Assembly (NCBI GenBank): GCA_016709845.1
Contig: JADJMA010000005.1
Location: 62,001 to 126,000, forward strand
Reading direction: 5' to 3'
DNA: 64,000 nucleotides
Origin: Flammeovirgaceae bacterium
Lineage (GTDB): Bacteria; Bacteroidota; Bacteroidia; Cytophagales; Cyclobacteriaceae
Shown here one piece after another: positions 18,639 through 29,151 of this stretch. The notes under the pieces are model-generated. The model was not told where the DNA came from. It searched no databases and was given only the letters and a program-made list of their open reading frames with translations. Within the stretch, counting starts at the first letter, position 1; each line of letters begins with the position of its first letter. The position numbers and the translations under genes were made by a program.

Positions 18639-19022
18639 ATGAAAAAATTAAACTTTCTCATACTAGCCGTTTCCTCCATCATCCTATTATCCTTTCAACA
18701 AAAACAAGGTGACTTAAAGGCAAGTATGCAACGGGGCAAAGAAATTTACCAAAGCAATTGCATCAGTTGCCACATGAATGAGGGCGAAGGTCTTACCGGG
18801 ATTTTTCCGCCCCTCTCAAAGTCGGATTATATGTTGACTGATAAGAAGCGAGCCATAAAACAAACCTTATATGGTGTAAGTGGAGAAATGACTGTGAATG
18901 AGGTTCAATACAATGGCGAAATGAATGGATACGACCTAACGGATGACTATATCTTTAATTCATTTGACAATAAAGGCGGAGTAACTACACCGGCCGATGT
19001 AAAATCCGCAAGAAAAAAGTAA
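18639..19022 (+). CDS. c-type cytochrome, small, with a probable in-frame internal deletion
   Basis: About 127 residues: signal peptide (MKKLNFLILAVSS onward), heme motif CISCH, IFPPLSKSDY and YNGEMNGYDL. It is a paralogue of the cytochrome at 205-654. Compared with that protein, the C-terminal helix is shortened: the paralogue has about nine residues between its LT and YIYNS, this one only two (LTDDYIFNSF), so roughly seven residues (21 nt) appear lost near 18938-18948 without breaking the frame. The ATG at 18639 is chosen as the signal peptide start. It is followed by a hairpin terminator, so it is a single-gene transcript. Function: periplasmic electron carrier, partner unknown. Confidence 0.82.
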   Translation: MKKLNFLILAVSSIILLSFQQKQGDLKASMQRGKEIYQSNCISCHMNEGEGLTGIFPPLSKSDYMLTDKKRAIKQTLYGVSGEMTVNEVQYNGEMNGYDLTDDYIFNSFDNKGGVTTPADVKSARKK

Positions 19023-19039
19023 ATTACTACGAGTAACCT

Positions 19040-19064
19040 AGGGCAAAAACATTGTTGCCCTTTT
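19040..19064 (+). terminator. Intrinsic terminator after the cytochrome gene
   Basis: Perfect 7-bp stem AGGGCAA / TTGCCCT with an 8-nt loop, followed by TTT, 17 nt after the cytochrome stop. Confidence 0.6.
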
Positions 19065-19109
19065 AATGACGATTTTTCAGGTGACAGAAAGGATGATTAA
19101 TATTACAGA

Positions 19110-20279
19110 GTGAAAGATTTTAAAGCAATCGTATCCGCGCATCAGCAAGTTGATTTTACTCAACGAAAAGCCGCGCTTGCTACGGTAGTTAGAGTTCGCG
19201 GGTCTTCCTATCGCAGTCCGGGAGCACGAATGCTTATTACTGATGATGGGCGCTGGGTAGGTTCAATAAGTGGTGGTTGCCTCGAAGGCGATGCGCTTAG
19301 AAAAGCCCGCACTGTTATGTCTGGAAAAACTCCGATGACTGTTACGTATGATACAAGTGAAGAGAGTAATCAAAATCTGGGTATTCGCTTAGGCTGCAAC
19401 GGAGTGATTGATGTGCTCATTGAGCCTGTTGCTTCTGATGACCTGAATAACCCCATCGCACAATTCAATTCAGTAATCAACACGAAAGAGCCCTTAGCCC
19501 TTGCTACTATTTTTGATGGCCCTGGCATTGCCGAAAAACTTTTAATAACGAGTTCCAATACACTAAGCAATCAGTTTTCAAACCCCTCACTAACAAAACT
19601 TGTTTCTGATGATTTGATAAAACTCTTCGATTCGAAACAATCCAGAGCTATAAATTACACCGTGTCCGGCCTCTCCTATGAGGTATTTGTTGAACTGGTA
19701 CAACCTTCCCTATCATTAATCATTTTTGGTGGGGGCTTTGATGCAAGGCCTGTGAGCGAATTAGCCAAATCGCTTGGTTGGAGTGTTTCAGTTACAGACG
19801 AGTGTGTGGCCCACATTGCTCCTATTTTTTTTCCAACGGCTGATAAACTTTCGCTTTGCCAGCGGGAATTTATCGACCGCGATTTTGAAATCAATCCTTA
19901 CACGGCATGCGTACTGATGTCGCACAACTATGAATATGATCGCGATGTGTTAAAGAAACTCTTGAATACACAAACACCTTATATTGGTATTCTGGGTCCG
20001 CGAAAGCGCTTTGATAAAATGCAGCAGGAATTTAAAAACCTCGAAATCAAACTTTCTGATTTTGATCTGCAACGCATCCATTCGCCAATAGGTTTGGATA
20101 TTGGGGCTGAGGCGCCTGACGAAATCGCTTTGTCAATTATTTCTGAGATTCAAAGTAAGTTCACCAACCGTGCCGGCGGATTTCTTAAAAATCTGGACGG
20201 CCCTATTCATCAACGTGACCCCAATACTGATCAGGTATTTAAACAAACCTATAGGGAGGCATCGGGTGTAGCGAAATAA
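19110..20279 (+). CDS. xdhC: XdhC/CoxI family molybdoenzyme accessory protein
   Basis: 389 residues. N-terminal XdhC domain with ATVVRVRGSSYRSPGARM and ISGGCLEGDAL; C-terminal Rossmann domain with LIIFGGGFDARPV and a GILGPRKR segment. XdhC binds molybdenum cofactor, assists its sulfuration and inserts it into xanthine dehydrogenase-type hydroxylases. The start is GTG at 19110. The mocA-like gene follows after about 85 nt on the same strand, the usual pairing, as both prepare the cofactor for the same enzyme class. No xanthine dehydrogenase, CO dehydrogenase or aldehyde oxidase subunit lies in this window. Intact. Confidence 0.9.
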   Translation: MKDFKAIVSAHQQVDFTQRKAALATVVRVRGSSYRSPGARMLITDDGRWVGSISGGCLEGDALRKARTVMSGKTPMTVTYDTSEESNQNLGIRLGCNGVIDVLIEPVASDDLNNPIAQFNSVINTKEPLALATIFDGPGIAEKLLITSSNTLSNQFSNPSLTKLVSDDLIKLFDSKQSRAINYTVSGLSYEVFVELVQPSLSLIIFGGGFDARPVSELAKSLGWSVSVTDECVAHIAPIFFPTADKLSLCQREFIDRDFEINPYTACVLMSHNYEYDRDVLKKLLNTQTPYIGILGPRKRFDKMQQEFKNLEIKLSDFDLQRIHSPIGLDIGAEAPDEIALSIISEIQSKFTNRAGGFLKNLDGPIHQRDPNTDQVFKQTYREASGVAK

Positions 20280-20363
20280 TTTCTTGTAAAGCTGATCTGG
20301 TTTAAGATTTTCATAGCAAAATACATCTCGATGAAGTTTTCACTTTCATAAACTATAAATGCG

Positions 20364-20950
20364 TTGAACCCGAAAGGCATTTCCATCCTGATTCTAGCAG
20401 CCGGCAACTCTTCCCGATTAGGGCAATCCAAACAGTTAGTACCCATACAAGGCGAACCGCTGTTATTAAAATCAGTGCGTGAAGCCATGGGTGCTCAGGC
20501 TGAAAGTATCGTTGTTGTACTTGGCGCTCAGGCTGAAGTTCATAAAAAATTATTGATACGCTGCCCGTTGAAATAGTCATTAATACGAATTGGGAAAGGG
20601 GAATGGGAAGTTCCCTTAAGCTTGGGTTAAAAAATTTAACTGACCGATTCCCTGAAACGGAAGCTGTGCTAATCATGGTGTGTGATCAACCTTATCTCAC
20701 AACAGAACATTTAAAAAATTATCGCGGCTTAAAAAAGCCCAATACTGATATTATAACCTCCTTTTATAACCAAACCAAAGGTGTTCCAGCCCTATTCAAA
20801 AACAGTCTATTTTCAAAACTAATGCAACTGAACGATACGGAAGGGGCCCGAAAAATAATTCAGACATTCAAAGGATCCATAATCGATGTTCCTTTTGAGA
20901 AAGGTGAGATCGATTTAGATACTCCGGACGATCTTAGGCATCTGGTGTAG
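20364..20950 (+). CDS. mocA: Molybdenum cofactor cytidylyltransferase-like NTP transferase (MocA/MobA-like), frameshifted
   Basis: The front has ISILILAAGNSSRLGQSKQL, the nucleotide-binding signature of the MobA/MocA group; the rear has VEIVINTNWERGMGSS, VCDQPYLT and EKGEIDLDTPDDL. The frame breaks near 20550, where one A added to the run of six after CAT joins them (HKKIIDTLP). The mended product is about 195 residues, right for MocA, which attaches CMP to molybdopterin for xanthine dehydrogenase-type enzymes. The start is uncertain: TTG at 20364 gives the reading shown, and an ATG at 20359 is out of frame by one. Partner of the upstream xdhC. Confidence 0.82.
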
Positions 20951-21026
20951 TTGCCCTCAAATCCGACAAACGGTAAGTGTTTCCGACTGTCGTTTCTAAA
21001 AACTTTTCAAATCATTTATAAGCATA

Positions 21027-21034
21027 TACCTTTG
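21027..21034 (+). promoter_or_regulatory. Promoter -7 box TACCTTTG
   Basis: Exact match to TAnnTTTG, ending 5 nt before the GTG used as start of the WG-repeat gene. Transcription would begin close to the start codon. Confidence 0.5.
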
Positions 21035-21038
21035 TAGG

Positions 21039-23158
21039 GTGATACGTGGTGCTGCGATTTTAATTCTGATCTTTTCCGGTTTCGTTTGTCAGGCCGATTC
21101 ATTTTCAATATTTGAAGAGAATGGAAAGGTGGGTATCAGAAACCAAAAGGGGGATGTTTTAGTCCCGGCAGCCTTTGAAGCGCTCGGCTGGTCGGATGGC
21201 AGTTTTTCTGTAATAGAAAATGTTACTGGTTACCGGTTAAACAACCATTGGGGCATTCTTAATCTTAAAAAAGAATTTATTACCCAGGCAACGTATGAGT
21301 CGCTGGTCTATGCGGGTGCCGAATATGTAATCGCTCGAAAAAAATTAACCCCTCGCAAACCAAAGCTGGTTGCTTGAATCTTCGGGGAGAAATAAAAATC
21401 CCTTTTCAATACGATGGCATCAGTATCCACGGACTTCGGGCTATCGTTTTCAATTTAAATAATGCCAGCTATCACTACGGCCTTACCGATTTAGAAAACC
21501 GCCTGATCATTCCTGTGGTTTATAAACGAATTCTTCCTTTGGGCACATTACGCTATGCGGTTGAAAATGATTTGGGAAAATTTGCGCTTTACAGAGAAGA
21601 TGGGCGTGCCATTACAGATTTTAAAATTGACTCAATTGCCACTTTCGATAAGAGCAGAGCTATTATTTATCAAAAATTAAATCAAGGATTACTCGATCGG
21701 GATGGCAACATCCTGATTGAACCTGCTTACCAATCCATAAAGCTATTGGATGGAGATCGAGCCCAGGTGCTTGCCCATCATGAATGGCTCCTGCTAACAG
21801 AACGAAATCAGATTCAACGCACAGTCAAGGCGGAAGATCTGGTGCCGATTGGCGATAAGACTATCTATCGGTATTCAAACAAATTCGGAATTCTGGATTC
21901 GGCTATGCATGCCGTGTTACCCGCTCAATATGATAATATCAAATCCATTCAACAAGATCAACTCCTTGCACGCAAGATAAATAAGGTCGGAATCATCGAT
22001 TCTACAAATAACGTTACCATTCCGTTTGTTTACGATTCGCTTAGAGTTGAAAACAATAATGTGCTGGCCTTACGAAAAACAGAGGGTTGGTTCTTGACCG
22101 ATAGAGGACAAACCTTCCGGTCTCAAAAAAACTATCAGCAAATTGAAAATCAACAGGCGGGCATTTATCCAGCAAAAAACAATGGTTATTGGGGTGCGTT
22201 GAACGAAAATGGAATTGAAACCATCCACTGCGTATTCGATTCTTTGCTTGAAATTTCTAATACTCAGATTATAGTACAATTCAAAAATCAGTTTGGCATT
22301 ATCAGCAAAACAGAAGACTGGTTGGTGCCTCCTCAACCCTACCCCTTACAATTAGTTAATGACTCCTGTTATTTGCAACTGCAACCACAAAACAAATTCC
22401 TCAAAAACTTCAAAGGCGAAGTGATTTATTTTACTGACAATACTCTGCACTTTAAAAATGACGTTTGGGAAGAATACTTACCCGATGGAACTTTAAAAAC
22501 TCTTGACTATCAAGGCCGCATTCTTAGCCGGGTCGATCCACCACAACTTGATAAGTTAGAAGAAATCTTTCCTGAACACGAAGGTATGCGCGGAATAAAG
22601 CGAGATGGAAAATATGGATTCATTGATTCGCGCGGTCGTTTGCGGATCGCCAATCGTTATGATGGTATTGGCGAGTTTCACGAGGGTCTGGCGCCAGTTA
22701 AATTAATTGGCAAGTGGGGATTTTTGAATCAACAGGATCAGATTATTATCAATCCAAATTTTGAGTCGGTAGAAGGTTTTAGTAACGGACTTTCAATAGT
22801 TAGAAGGAGTGGCAAAGCAGGCGTCATGAATAAAACCGGAAAATTTATTCTGAATCCTCAGTATGATTCAATAACACATCAGCCAAACATGAAATTGAGA
22901 ATTCATCAACAGGGTTTAATTGGTTTAGCCGACAAGAATGGAAGTATTTTAATTGAGCCGCGTTTTCATGAATTACAGGAATTAGAAAACGGATTTGTTA
23001 TTGTAGGCCGCGATGGTAAATATGGCCTAATCACCAATGCAGGACTGAGTGCTATTCCGTTGGTCTATGAACAAATCACGTTTGATCCGGTGCGTAATCA
23101 ATACCTCGCTTTAAAAAAGCTGAGTGGAAAGAAATTGAATTGGATAAGTAGAAAATAA
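21039..23158 (+). CDS. WG-repeat exported protein, frameshifted
   Basis: About 706 residues after mending. A signal peptide (ILIFSGFVCQA) is followed by some 14 or more WG-type repeats, each of the form GxxGxxxxxGxxxIPxxYDxI; clear ones are GKVGIRNQKGD, GKFGIL-type segments in the middle, and a regular C-terminal run (GKYGFIDSRGR, GKWGFLNQQDQ, GKAGVMNKTGK). The repeats are thought to fold into a beta-propeller-like or solenoid structure for binding. The frame breaks near 21347 in a run of seven A; one more A joins the two readings (QTKAGCLNLRGEIK). Start GTG 21039. It stands alone, with a promoter box in front and a terminator behind. Binding partner unknown. Confidence 0.82.
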
Positions 23159-23161
23159 GAA

Positions 23162-23188
23162 AAGGGTCCTGAGACCCTTCCTTATTTT
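23162..23188. terminator. Bidirectional intrinsic terminator between convergent genes
   Basis: Perfect 7-bp stem AAGGGTC / GACCCTT with a CTGA loop, followed by CCTTATTTT on the plus strand and TTCTTATTTT on the minus strand, between the WG gene and floA. Confidence 0.8.
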
Positions 23189-23202
23189 AGAATTTATTGA
23201 TA

Positions 23203-24186
23203 CTAGGTATTAGGATTCTGTCCCGACTTACCAGATCCTGAGATAGACTGACGCATATCCGTATCCGCTTGTACATTTTGCATCTTATAATAATCCATCA
23301 CACCTAAATTTCCCTTCACAAAAGCTTCCGCGATAGCTTTTGGAATTTCAGCCTCCGCTTGTATTACGTTTGCGCGAGCTTCCTGAGCCTTAGCAATCAT
23401 CTCTTGTTCCAAAGCAACAGCCATCGCTCTGCGTTCTTCCGCACGCGCTTCAGCAACTTTCAAGTCGGCAGAAGCCTGATCGATTTGAAGTTTGGCACCA
23501 ATGTTCGCGCCTACATCCACATCGGCAATATCAATGGAAAGAATTTCAAACGCTGTTCCCGCATCCAATCCACGCGAAAGCACGAGTTTGGAAATCTTAT
23601 CGGGGTTAGCTAATAGTTCTTTGTGCGATTTTGCTGAACCGATAGAGGTAACAATGCCTTCGCCAACACGAGCCAGAATGGTATCCTCACCAGCACCTCC
23701 AACAAGTTGAGCAATGCTTGCACGCACGGTTACTCGTGCAACTGCAATAAGCTGAATACCATCGGCCGCAACCGCTGCCACTTTAGGTGTAGTAATCACT
23801 TTTGGATTAACTGAAATCTGAACGGCCTCAAACACATCGCGACCGGCCAGGTTAATGGCCGTAGCCTGTTTAAATGTCAAATTGATATTTGCTTTCTCTG
23901 CCGAGATCAATGCACGAATTACATTGGGCACATCGCCACCCGCGAGATAATGCGTTTCTAGTTCGTTTGTAGTTACCTGCAATCCTGCTTTTGTTGCGGT
24001 GATCAGGGAGTTAACAATAATTCCGGGTGGCACTTTTCTGATTCTCATTCCGATCAGTTCGCCAATGGTCACTTTTACATTGGCAAAAACAGCGGTAATC
24101 CACAAGCCCACCGGAACAAAATACAGAAACATGAAAAATCCGATGATACATACAAAGACAATAAAGATAAATGCTAAGCCTTCCAT
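23203..24186 (-). CDS. floA: Flotillin-like protein FloA (UPF0365)
   Basis: 327 residues. One N-terminal hydrophobic hairpin segment (residues 4-35) anchors it in the inner membrane; the SPFH-type region follows (residues 40-230) with RKVPPGIIVNSL, LAGGDVPNVIRALISAE and RGLDAGTAFEILSIDIADV, and then a heptad, Ala/Glu-rich helical region (AEARAEERRAMAVALEQEM) for oligomerisation. FloA organises membrane microdomains. It is intact and starts 4 nt after the stop of nfeD, the standard partner gene, so the two are one transcript. Function beyond scaffolding is not visible. Confidence 0.95.
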   Translation of the reverse strand: MEGLAFIFIVFVCIIGFFMFLYFVPVGLWITAVFANVKVTIGELIGMRIRKVPPGIIVNSLITATKAGLQVTTNELETHYLAGGDVPNVIRALISAEKANINLTFKQATAINLAGRDVFEAVQISVNPKVITTPKVAAVAADGIQLIAVARVTVRASIAQLVGGAGEDTILARVGEGIVTSIGSAKSHKELLANPDKISKLVLSRGLDAGTAFEILSIDIADVDVGANIGAKLQIDQASADLKVAEARAEERRAMAVALEQEMIAKAQEARANVIQAEAEIPKAIAEAFVKGNLGVMDYYKMQNVQADTDMRQSISGSGKSGQNPNT

Positions 24187-24190
24187 AGTT

Positions 24191-24661
24191 TTAATTTATA
24201 GGTTCTACGATTATTTGATTCGAAATAATTTTTAATATCCGAACGGGGCTTCCACTATCCAGGTAAGTCCCGAGTGTTTTTACTTCATAAATTTTGTCAC
24301 CCAAATTAGCTTTGCCGATTGGCCTCAAAGCCGAAGTGGTCTGACCTTCCATGCCCACAGTCAGCAAATCAAGGTCGCCCTCATTGACTTTACTGTTAAT
24401 GGAAGACTTCAGTGAAAACCTGCCCCAAACATTAGTCTTAAAAGAATAGTATAAAATCAACCCTGAAACAGCAGCCGAAACACCTACGGTAGTCCAGCCG
24501 GTTTCGCTTCCAAAATAGTTGAAGCTGAGGCCAACCCCAACAAGGAGAAAAAGAAACCCGAGGATACCAACGATGGTGGTCCCTGGCACAAAAATAATTT
24601 CTGCGATGATCAGGAAAAGACCAAAGAGAATTAATGAAATAACAGTTATCCACTCTACCAC
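24191..24661 (-). CDS. NfeD-like membrane protein
   Basis: 156 residues: an N-terminal helix, two more hydrophobic helices (LFLLVGVGLSF, AAVSGLILYYSF), and a C-terminal OB-fold of about 60 residues (LDLLTVGMEGQTTSALRPIG, KIYEVKTLG). This is the short NfeD type without the serine protease domain. NfeD proteins work with flotillin/stomatin proteins; here floA lies 4 nt downstream in the same transcript. Intact. Confidence 0.92.
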   Translation of the reverse strand: MVEWITVISLILFGLFLIIAEIIFVPGTTIVGILGFLFLLVGVGLSFNYFGSETGWTTVGVSAAVSGLILYYSFKTNVWGRFSLKSSINSKVNEGDLDLLTVGMEGQTTSALRPIGKANLGDKIYEVKTLGTYLDSGSPVRILKIISNQIIVEPIN

Positions 24662-24750
24662 GCAACAAAAATTTTGATATTTCCCAGATTACAACTCATA
24701 AAGATAGTCAATTTTAAGGTCGCTTATTTTTATTCTGATGTATTAATATT

Positions 24751-26228
24751 TTAATAGGCACGGGCAAACAAAACCCGCTTATCCGATGCCTTTCCGGAAA
24801 AAACACAAACACCGGTTTCCGATTTAGCGTCCAACGGAATACAACGAATAGTAGCCTTGGTTTGCTCCTTTATAGCGGCTTCCGTTTCGGGGGTACCATC
24901 CCAATGCGCAGAAATAAAACCACCTTTTTCGTCCAGTACTTTTTAAACTCATCAAAGGAATCAACCTGGGTGATCATTGCTTCGCGAAAAGCGTGCGCCT
25001 TTTTATAAATGTTTTCCTGAATGTTATCTAATAATCCGGGAATTACAGAAACAATAGAATCAATAGGCATCACTTGTTTTTCTTTTGTATCTCTTCGCGC
25101 TACTTCTACCGTTCTGTTATCCAGATCGCGCGGACCAATAGCTATACGAACAGGCACCCCCTTTAATTCGTACTCGGCAAATTTAAATCCGGGCTTATGT
25201 GTATCTCGATTATCGAACTTTATTGAGTATCCAAGCTTTCGCAATTCTTTTGCAATGTGTTCAGCTTGTTCGGATACGCGGGCAAGTTCCTCTTCGTTTT
25301 TGAAAATTGGAATAATCACCACGTGAATCGGTGCCAGTTTAGGTGGCAAAACCAGTCCATCATCATCTGAATGCGCCATGATAAGAGCACCGATTAATCG
25401 GGTACTAACCCCCCACGAGGTGCCCCAGACTTTCTCAAGCTTTCCTTCCTTATTGGTAAACTGCACATCAAAAGCATTGGCAAAATTCTGACCTAAAAAA
25501 TGTGAAGTTCCTGCCTGTAACGCTTTGCCATCTTGCATCATGCCTTCAATACAATACGTATCAATAGCTCCGGGAAACCGTTCGCCTTCTGATTTTTTTC
25601 CTTTGATTACGGGCATGGCCATAAACGTCTCTGCAAATTCGGCATACACGTTCAGCATTTGCTCGGTCTCCTCAATAGCCTCTTTCGCAGTGGCATGAGC
25701 AGTGTGCCCTTCCTGCCAAAGAAATTCTGCTGTGCGTAAAAAAAGGCGAGTACGCATTTCCCAGCGTACTACATTTGCCCATTGGTTAATTAATAACGGT
25801 AAATCGCGATACGATTGAACCCAACGCTTGTAGGTACTCCAAATAATCGCCTCACTGGTTGGGCGTACCACCAGCTCTTCATCTAACTTAGCTGCCGGAT
25901 CAACCATTAGCTTTCCCTTTCTCTCCGGATCCGTCTTTAATCTATAATGAGTTACGATTGCGCACTCTTTGGCAAAGCCTTCAGCATTCTTTTCTTCTGC
26001 CTCAAACATACTTTTAGGAACAAAGAGCGGAAAATAGGCATTCACATGTCCGGTGTCCTTAAACATCTTATCCAAGGCTTGTTGCATTTTTTCCCAAATG
26101 CTATATCCATAAGGCTTAATCACCATGCATCCGCGCACATCCGAATTTTCGGCCAAATCAGCCTTTTTTACTAAATCAATGTACCACTGTGCATAATCCT
26201 CACTGCGGCTTGTAATCTCTTTTCCCAT
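24751..26228 (-). CDS. proS: Prolyl-tRNA synthetase, archaeal/eukaryal-type, frameshifted near the C terminus
   Basis: About 492 residues when mended, the size of the short ProS group without the editing insertion. Class II motifs: VVRPTSEAIIWSTYKRW, motif 2 in WEMRTRLFLRTAEFLWQEGHTAH, the motif 3 region STRLIGALIM. The anticodon-binding domain and a C-terminal zinc-like domain follow. Near 24940 one A missing from a run of five throws off the last 70 residues; adding it gives EKGGFISAHWDGTPETE and a tail ending VLFARAY with TAA at 24753-24751. The enzyme is essential, so a sequence error is more likely than loss. No closely linked gene. Confidence 0.94.
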
Positions 26229-26422
26229 CTAAAATCAGTCGTAAAAATTTCGTAAATTTGAATAGTTTGGCAAATATAGAAGAGGAATGGGTGCCTCGTT
26301 CCCTACAGGCAGAAATTTTAACTCTCAAATTGGCATAACTACCAAAGCAAAAAATGCTTGATTAGCACGTTTTTAGAGTTAAAATTGTTGTAGAGATATA
26401 CCCGAAAGAGTCGGACAAACGT

Positions 26423-26430
26423 TATATTTG
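26423..26430 (+). promoter_or_regulatory. Promoter -7 box TATATTTG
   Basis: Exact TAnnTTTG match, 16 nt before the ATG of the Met/Gly-rich protein. I see no clear TTG element at the usual distance upstream. Confidence 0.5.
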
Positions 26431-26446
26431 GATTAAACGAACTGTT

Positions 26447-27567
26447 ATGAAAACTAAATTCACTTTCTTAAGCATACTATCAGTAATCGTAGTGTTTGGA
26501 GCGGTTGCTCAGGGCGTTGAGTATGACGATGTGTATTTCAGATCAAAGGATCGGGTTGTTTTGGCAGCATCAAAACGAATACCGGTGCGTCAATCTTCCA
26601 AAGATATGGAAGTGGTTTCTACCCTTAATCCTACGGATAGCTATTCCGCGCGAAATGTAAATCCTGAATATTTATCACAATCAACGCTTAATCCTTCTGC
26701 TACCAGTGAGGCAGCCGCGTACTTTGTTCCAAACTACATGCCCGCCAGCGTGAATCAGAATATTAAAAAGAGTTCAGATTATACTAATTACAACAACACT
26801 CCTTATGGAGGTTCATCTCTTTATAATCCCTATTATGGAAATAGCTGCATGTCGTGTTATGGAGGTATGGGTTCGTATGGCAGTCTTTACTCACCTTATG
26901 GATATAGTGGCTTATCGATGTCAATGGGAATGGGATATGGCTCCATGGGCATGGGATCTATGTATGGTATGAGTCCCTGGAGCATAGGCTACGGTATGGG
27001 TATGGGTATGGGTATGGGTATGAATTATGGCATGGGGATGAGTTACGGAATGGGAATGAGTTATGGCATGGGCTATGGTGGTTATGGTTACAATTCAGGT
27101 TTCTATCAACCCCGGATTATAGTTACTGGCGGTGACACAAATGGTTCAGGTACGGTTTATGGAAAGCGTTCATCCCGCAGCAGCGAAATGAACAATGTTG
27201 TTACAGCGGGTAACCGCCCAACAACTTATGTTGATAGCCAGGGCCGCACCCGAGGCTCATCGGGTCGTGTTTCCGGAAATGAAAGTAATATGAATGCAGG
27301 AAGTTATTATAAGCGGGGCTGGAGAGCCAACCCAGAAACAAATACCCGTTTATCATCGAAACAATGGGGCTACTTCTAATCCATGGCAGCAGAATAGAAA
27401 ATAATGGCAATAACTCCTGGATGAATAACTCAGGCAATTCACGATCATCCAATTGGTCGGATACAAATAGAGGTGGCTCAAACATGGGTGCCATCGGTGG
27501 CCGCAGCAGTGGTGGTAGCATAGGTGGCGGAAGTTCGTCAGGGGGTGTAAGGCACGGCAGAAACTAA
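26447..27567 (+). CDS. Exported Met/Gly/Tyr-rich low-complexity protein, frameshifted near the C terminus
   Basis: About 370 residues. Signal peptide (ending GAVAQG), an ordinary region to about residue 120, then a stretch of roughly 110 residues made of GMGM, YGMGMS and YGGYGY repeats, then a Ser/Asn/Gly-rich tail with many RGSS and GGSS units. Around 27335-27410 the frame changes, probably twice; the tail resumes in another frame as NNGNNSWMNNSGN and ends at 27567. A CMSC motif lies in front of the repeats. Methionine-rich segments can bind copper(I) or act as an oxidant sink, and Tyr/Gly-rich ones form surface or amyloid-like layers; neither is shown here. Family not recognised. Confidence 0.7.
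26993..27022 (+). repeat. Hexanucleotide tandem repeat (GGTATG)x5
   Basis: Five perfect copies encoding Gly-Met dipeptides inside the low-complexity protein. Because the unit is six bases, copy-number change would alter length without changing the frame. Confidence 0.85.
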
Positions 27568-27598
27568 GAGGTTAAAAAACATCAACGATTTATTAAGT

Positions 27599-29151
27599 AT
27601 GAAGAATTGGAGCAACCTGCTCATTGGAATTATCATGCTCTCACCACTAATGGCTGGTGCTCAAAGTTTTTCCGAAACAGCTCTTCTCTTCAGCCGAACC
27701 ACTCCAGGGGGTAGCGCCCGCGTGTTGGGAATGGGTAGTGCTCAGGTTAGTCTGGGTGGAGATTATAGTTCTGCTTATTCCAATCCAGCCGGATTGGGAA
27801 TGTTCAATCGTTCGGAGTTTGCATTTTCCTTTGGCTACAACTCGGCCCGTAGCCAGGCATCCTATTTAAACAATACAACTTCTGAAACTAAAAATAATTT
27901 TCACGTACCAGGATTTGGTCTTGTCTTTCACAAAGATTTTAGTCAAAAAAATTGTTGAGTGGCACCTTTGGCATTACCTATAACCGTATAAATAACTTTA
28001 ATAAAAATTTTAGTTATGAAGGCACAAATTCAAACAACTCCATCGTGGATTATTTTATTGAAGATGCCAACGGACAAGAACCGAACTCCTTTTTAAAGGG
28101 AGGTGATAATTTTAATTCCCCAACAGGGCTGGCGTACAATAACTATCTAATAGAAGACTCGACTTTTATTGACCCAGCTGCCTCACCCTTACACTACATG
28201 TCGGTACTCGGAACCTATCCGTCAGACCCGACTGATATTCGCACCGTTCTTCAGCATGAAGAGGTCAGAACCTCAGGATATCAAAATCAATGGAGCTTAT
28301 CGTATGGAGTCAATTTTTCAGATAAAATATTTTTTGGAGCTGGTTTGGGCATAACTTCCTTGCGATTTAAAGCCAACAAGACGTATCGCGAATCTGATTT
28401 TAACTTTGTTGCTACCCCCTCTTTCAATCCGCTCGATAATCTTGTGCTTGAGGAACAAATAGAAATTAATGGTACCGGAATCAATGGAACCTTTGGCCTT
28501 ATTGTGCGACCGATTGATATGATTCAAATAGGGATTTCGTACCTCACTCCAACGTTTAATAGTATAACCGACATCTATCATACTACGTTAACAACAAAAT
28601 GGAACGATTTCGATTATTTTGGTGATGGAACCTTTATCTCTAATGTGAGTGAAGAAAGTGAAGACGTTATCTCTGAATATAATTTAAAAACTCCGGCCAA
28701 ACTTAACATTTGTGCATCAGTATTTATTGGAACGTCTGGCTTTATTACGGCCGATGTGGAGGTGATTAATTATTCAGGTGCCACCTATAGTTCTAACATT
28801 TCTGGAATTACATTCAATTCAGAAAATAAGGAGATAAATGAATTGTATCAATCTACGGTGAACTATCGGGTAGGTGGCGAATATCGGTACAACAACTGGC
28901 GTGCAAGAGCGGGATATGCCTACATGCCCGATCCCCTTAAGTCAGAACAAAATGGCATTAACCGAAAGACAAACTCATTTTCAACCGGGCTGGGGTATCG
29001 CAATAAAAAATTCTATACCGATTTGGCTATCGTCTTCACGCAAGGAAAGAACTCCTATCGCCCCTATTCTATAAACTCAGTTGATAGTCCGCTGGTTGCA
29101 CTTACTAATAAAGCTACCCTGGGTGTGCTTACGGTGGGTATTCCCTTTTAG
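27599..29151 (+). CDS. OmpP1/FadL-type outer membrane protein, frameshifted
   Basis: About 517 residues after mending. A signal peptide (ending MAGAQS) leads into ALLFSRTTPGGSARVLGMGSAQ and the conserved GGDYSSAYSNPAGLG, the start of the FadL/TodX-like barrel used for uptake of hydrophobic compounds. The remainder is made of amphipathic strands ending in a final strand, LGVLTVGIPF, with terminal Phe as needed for barrel assembly. One A missing from a run of seven near 27947 splits the gene; adding it gives FSQKKLLSGTFGITY. It ends with a 4-nt overlap onto the convergent aroK end. Substrate unknown. Confidence 0.85.
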
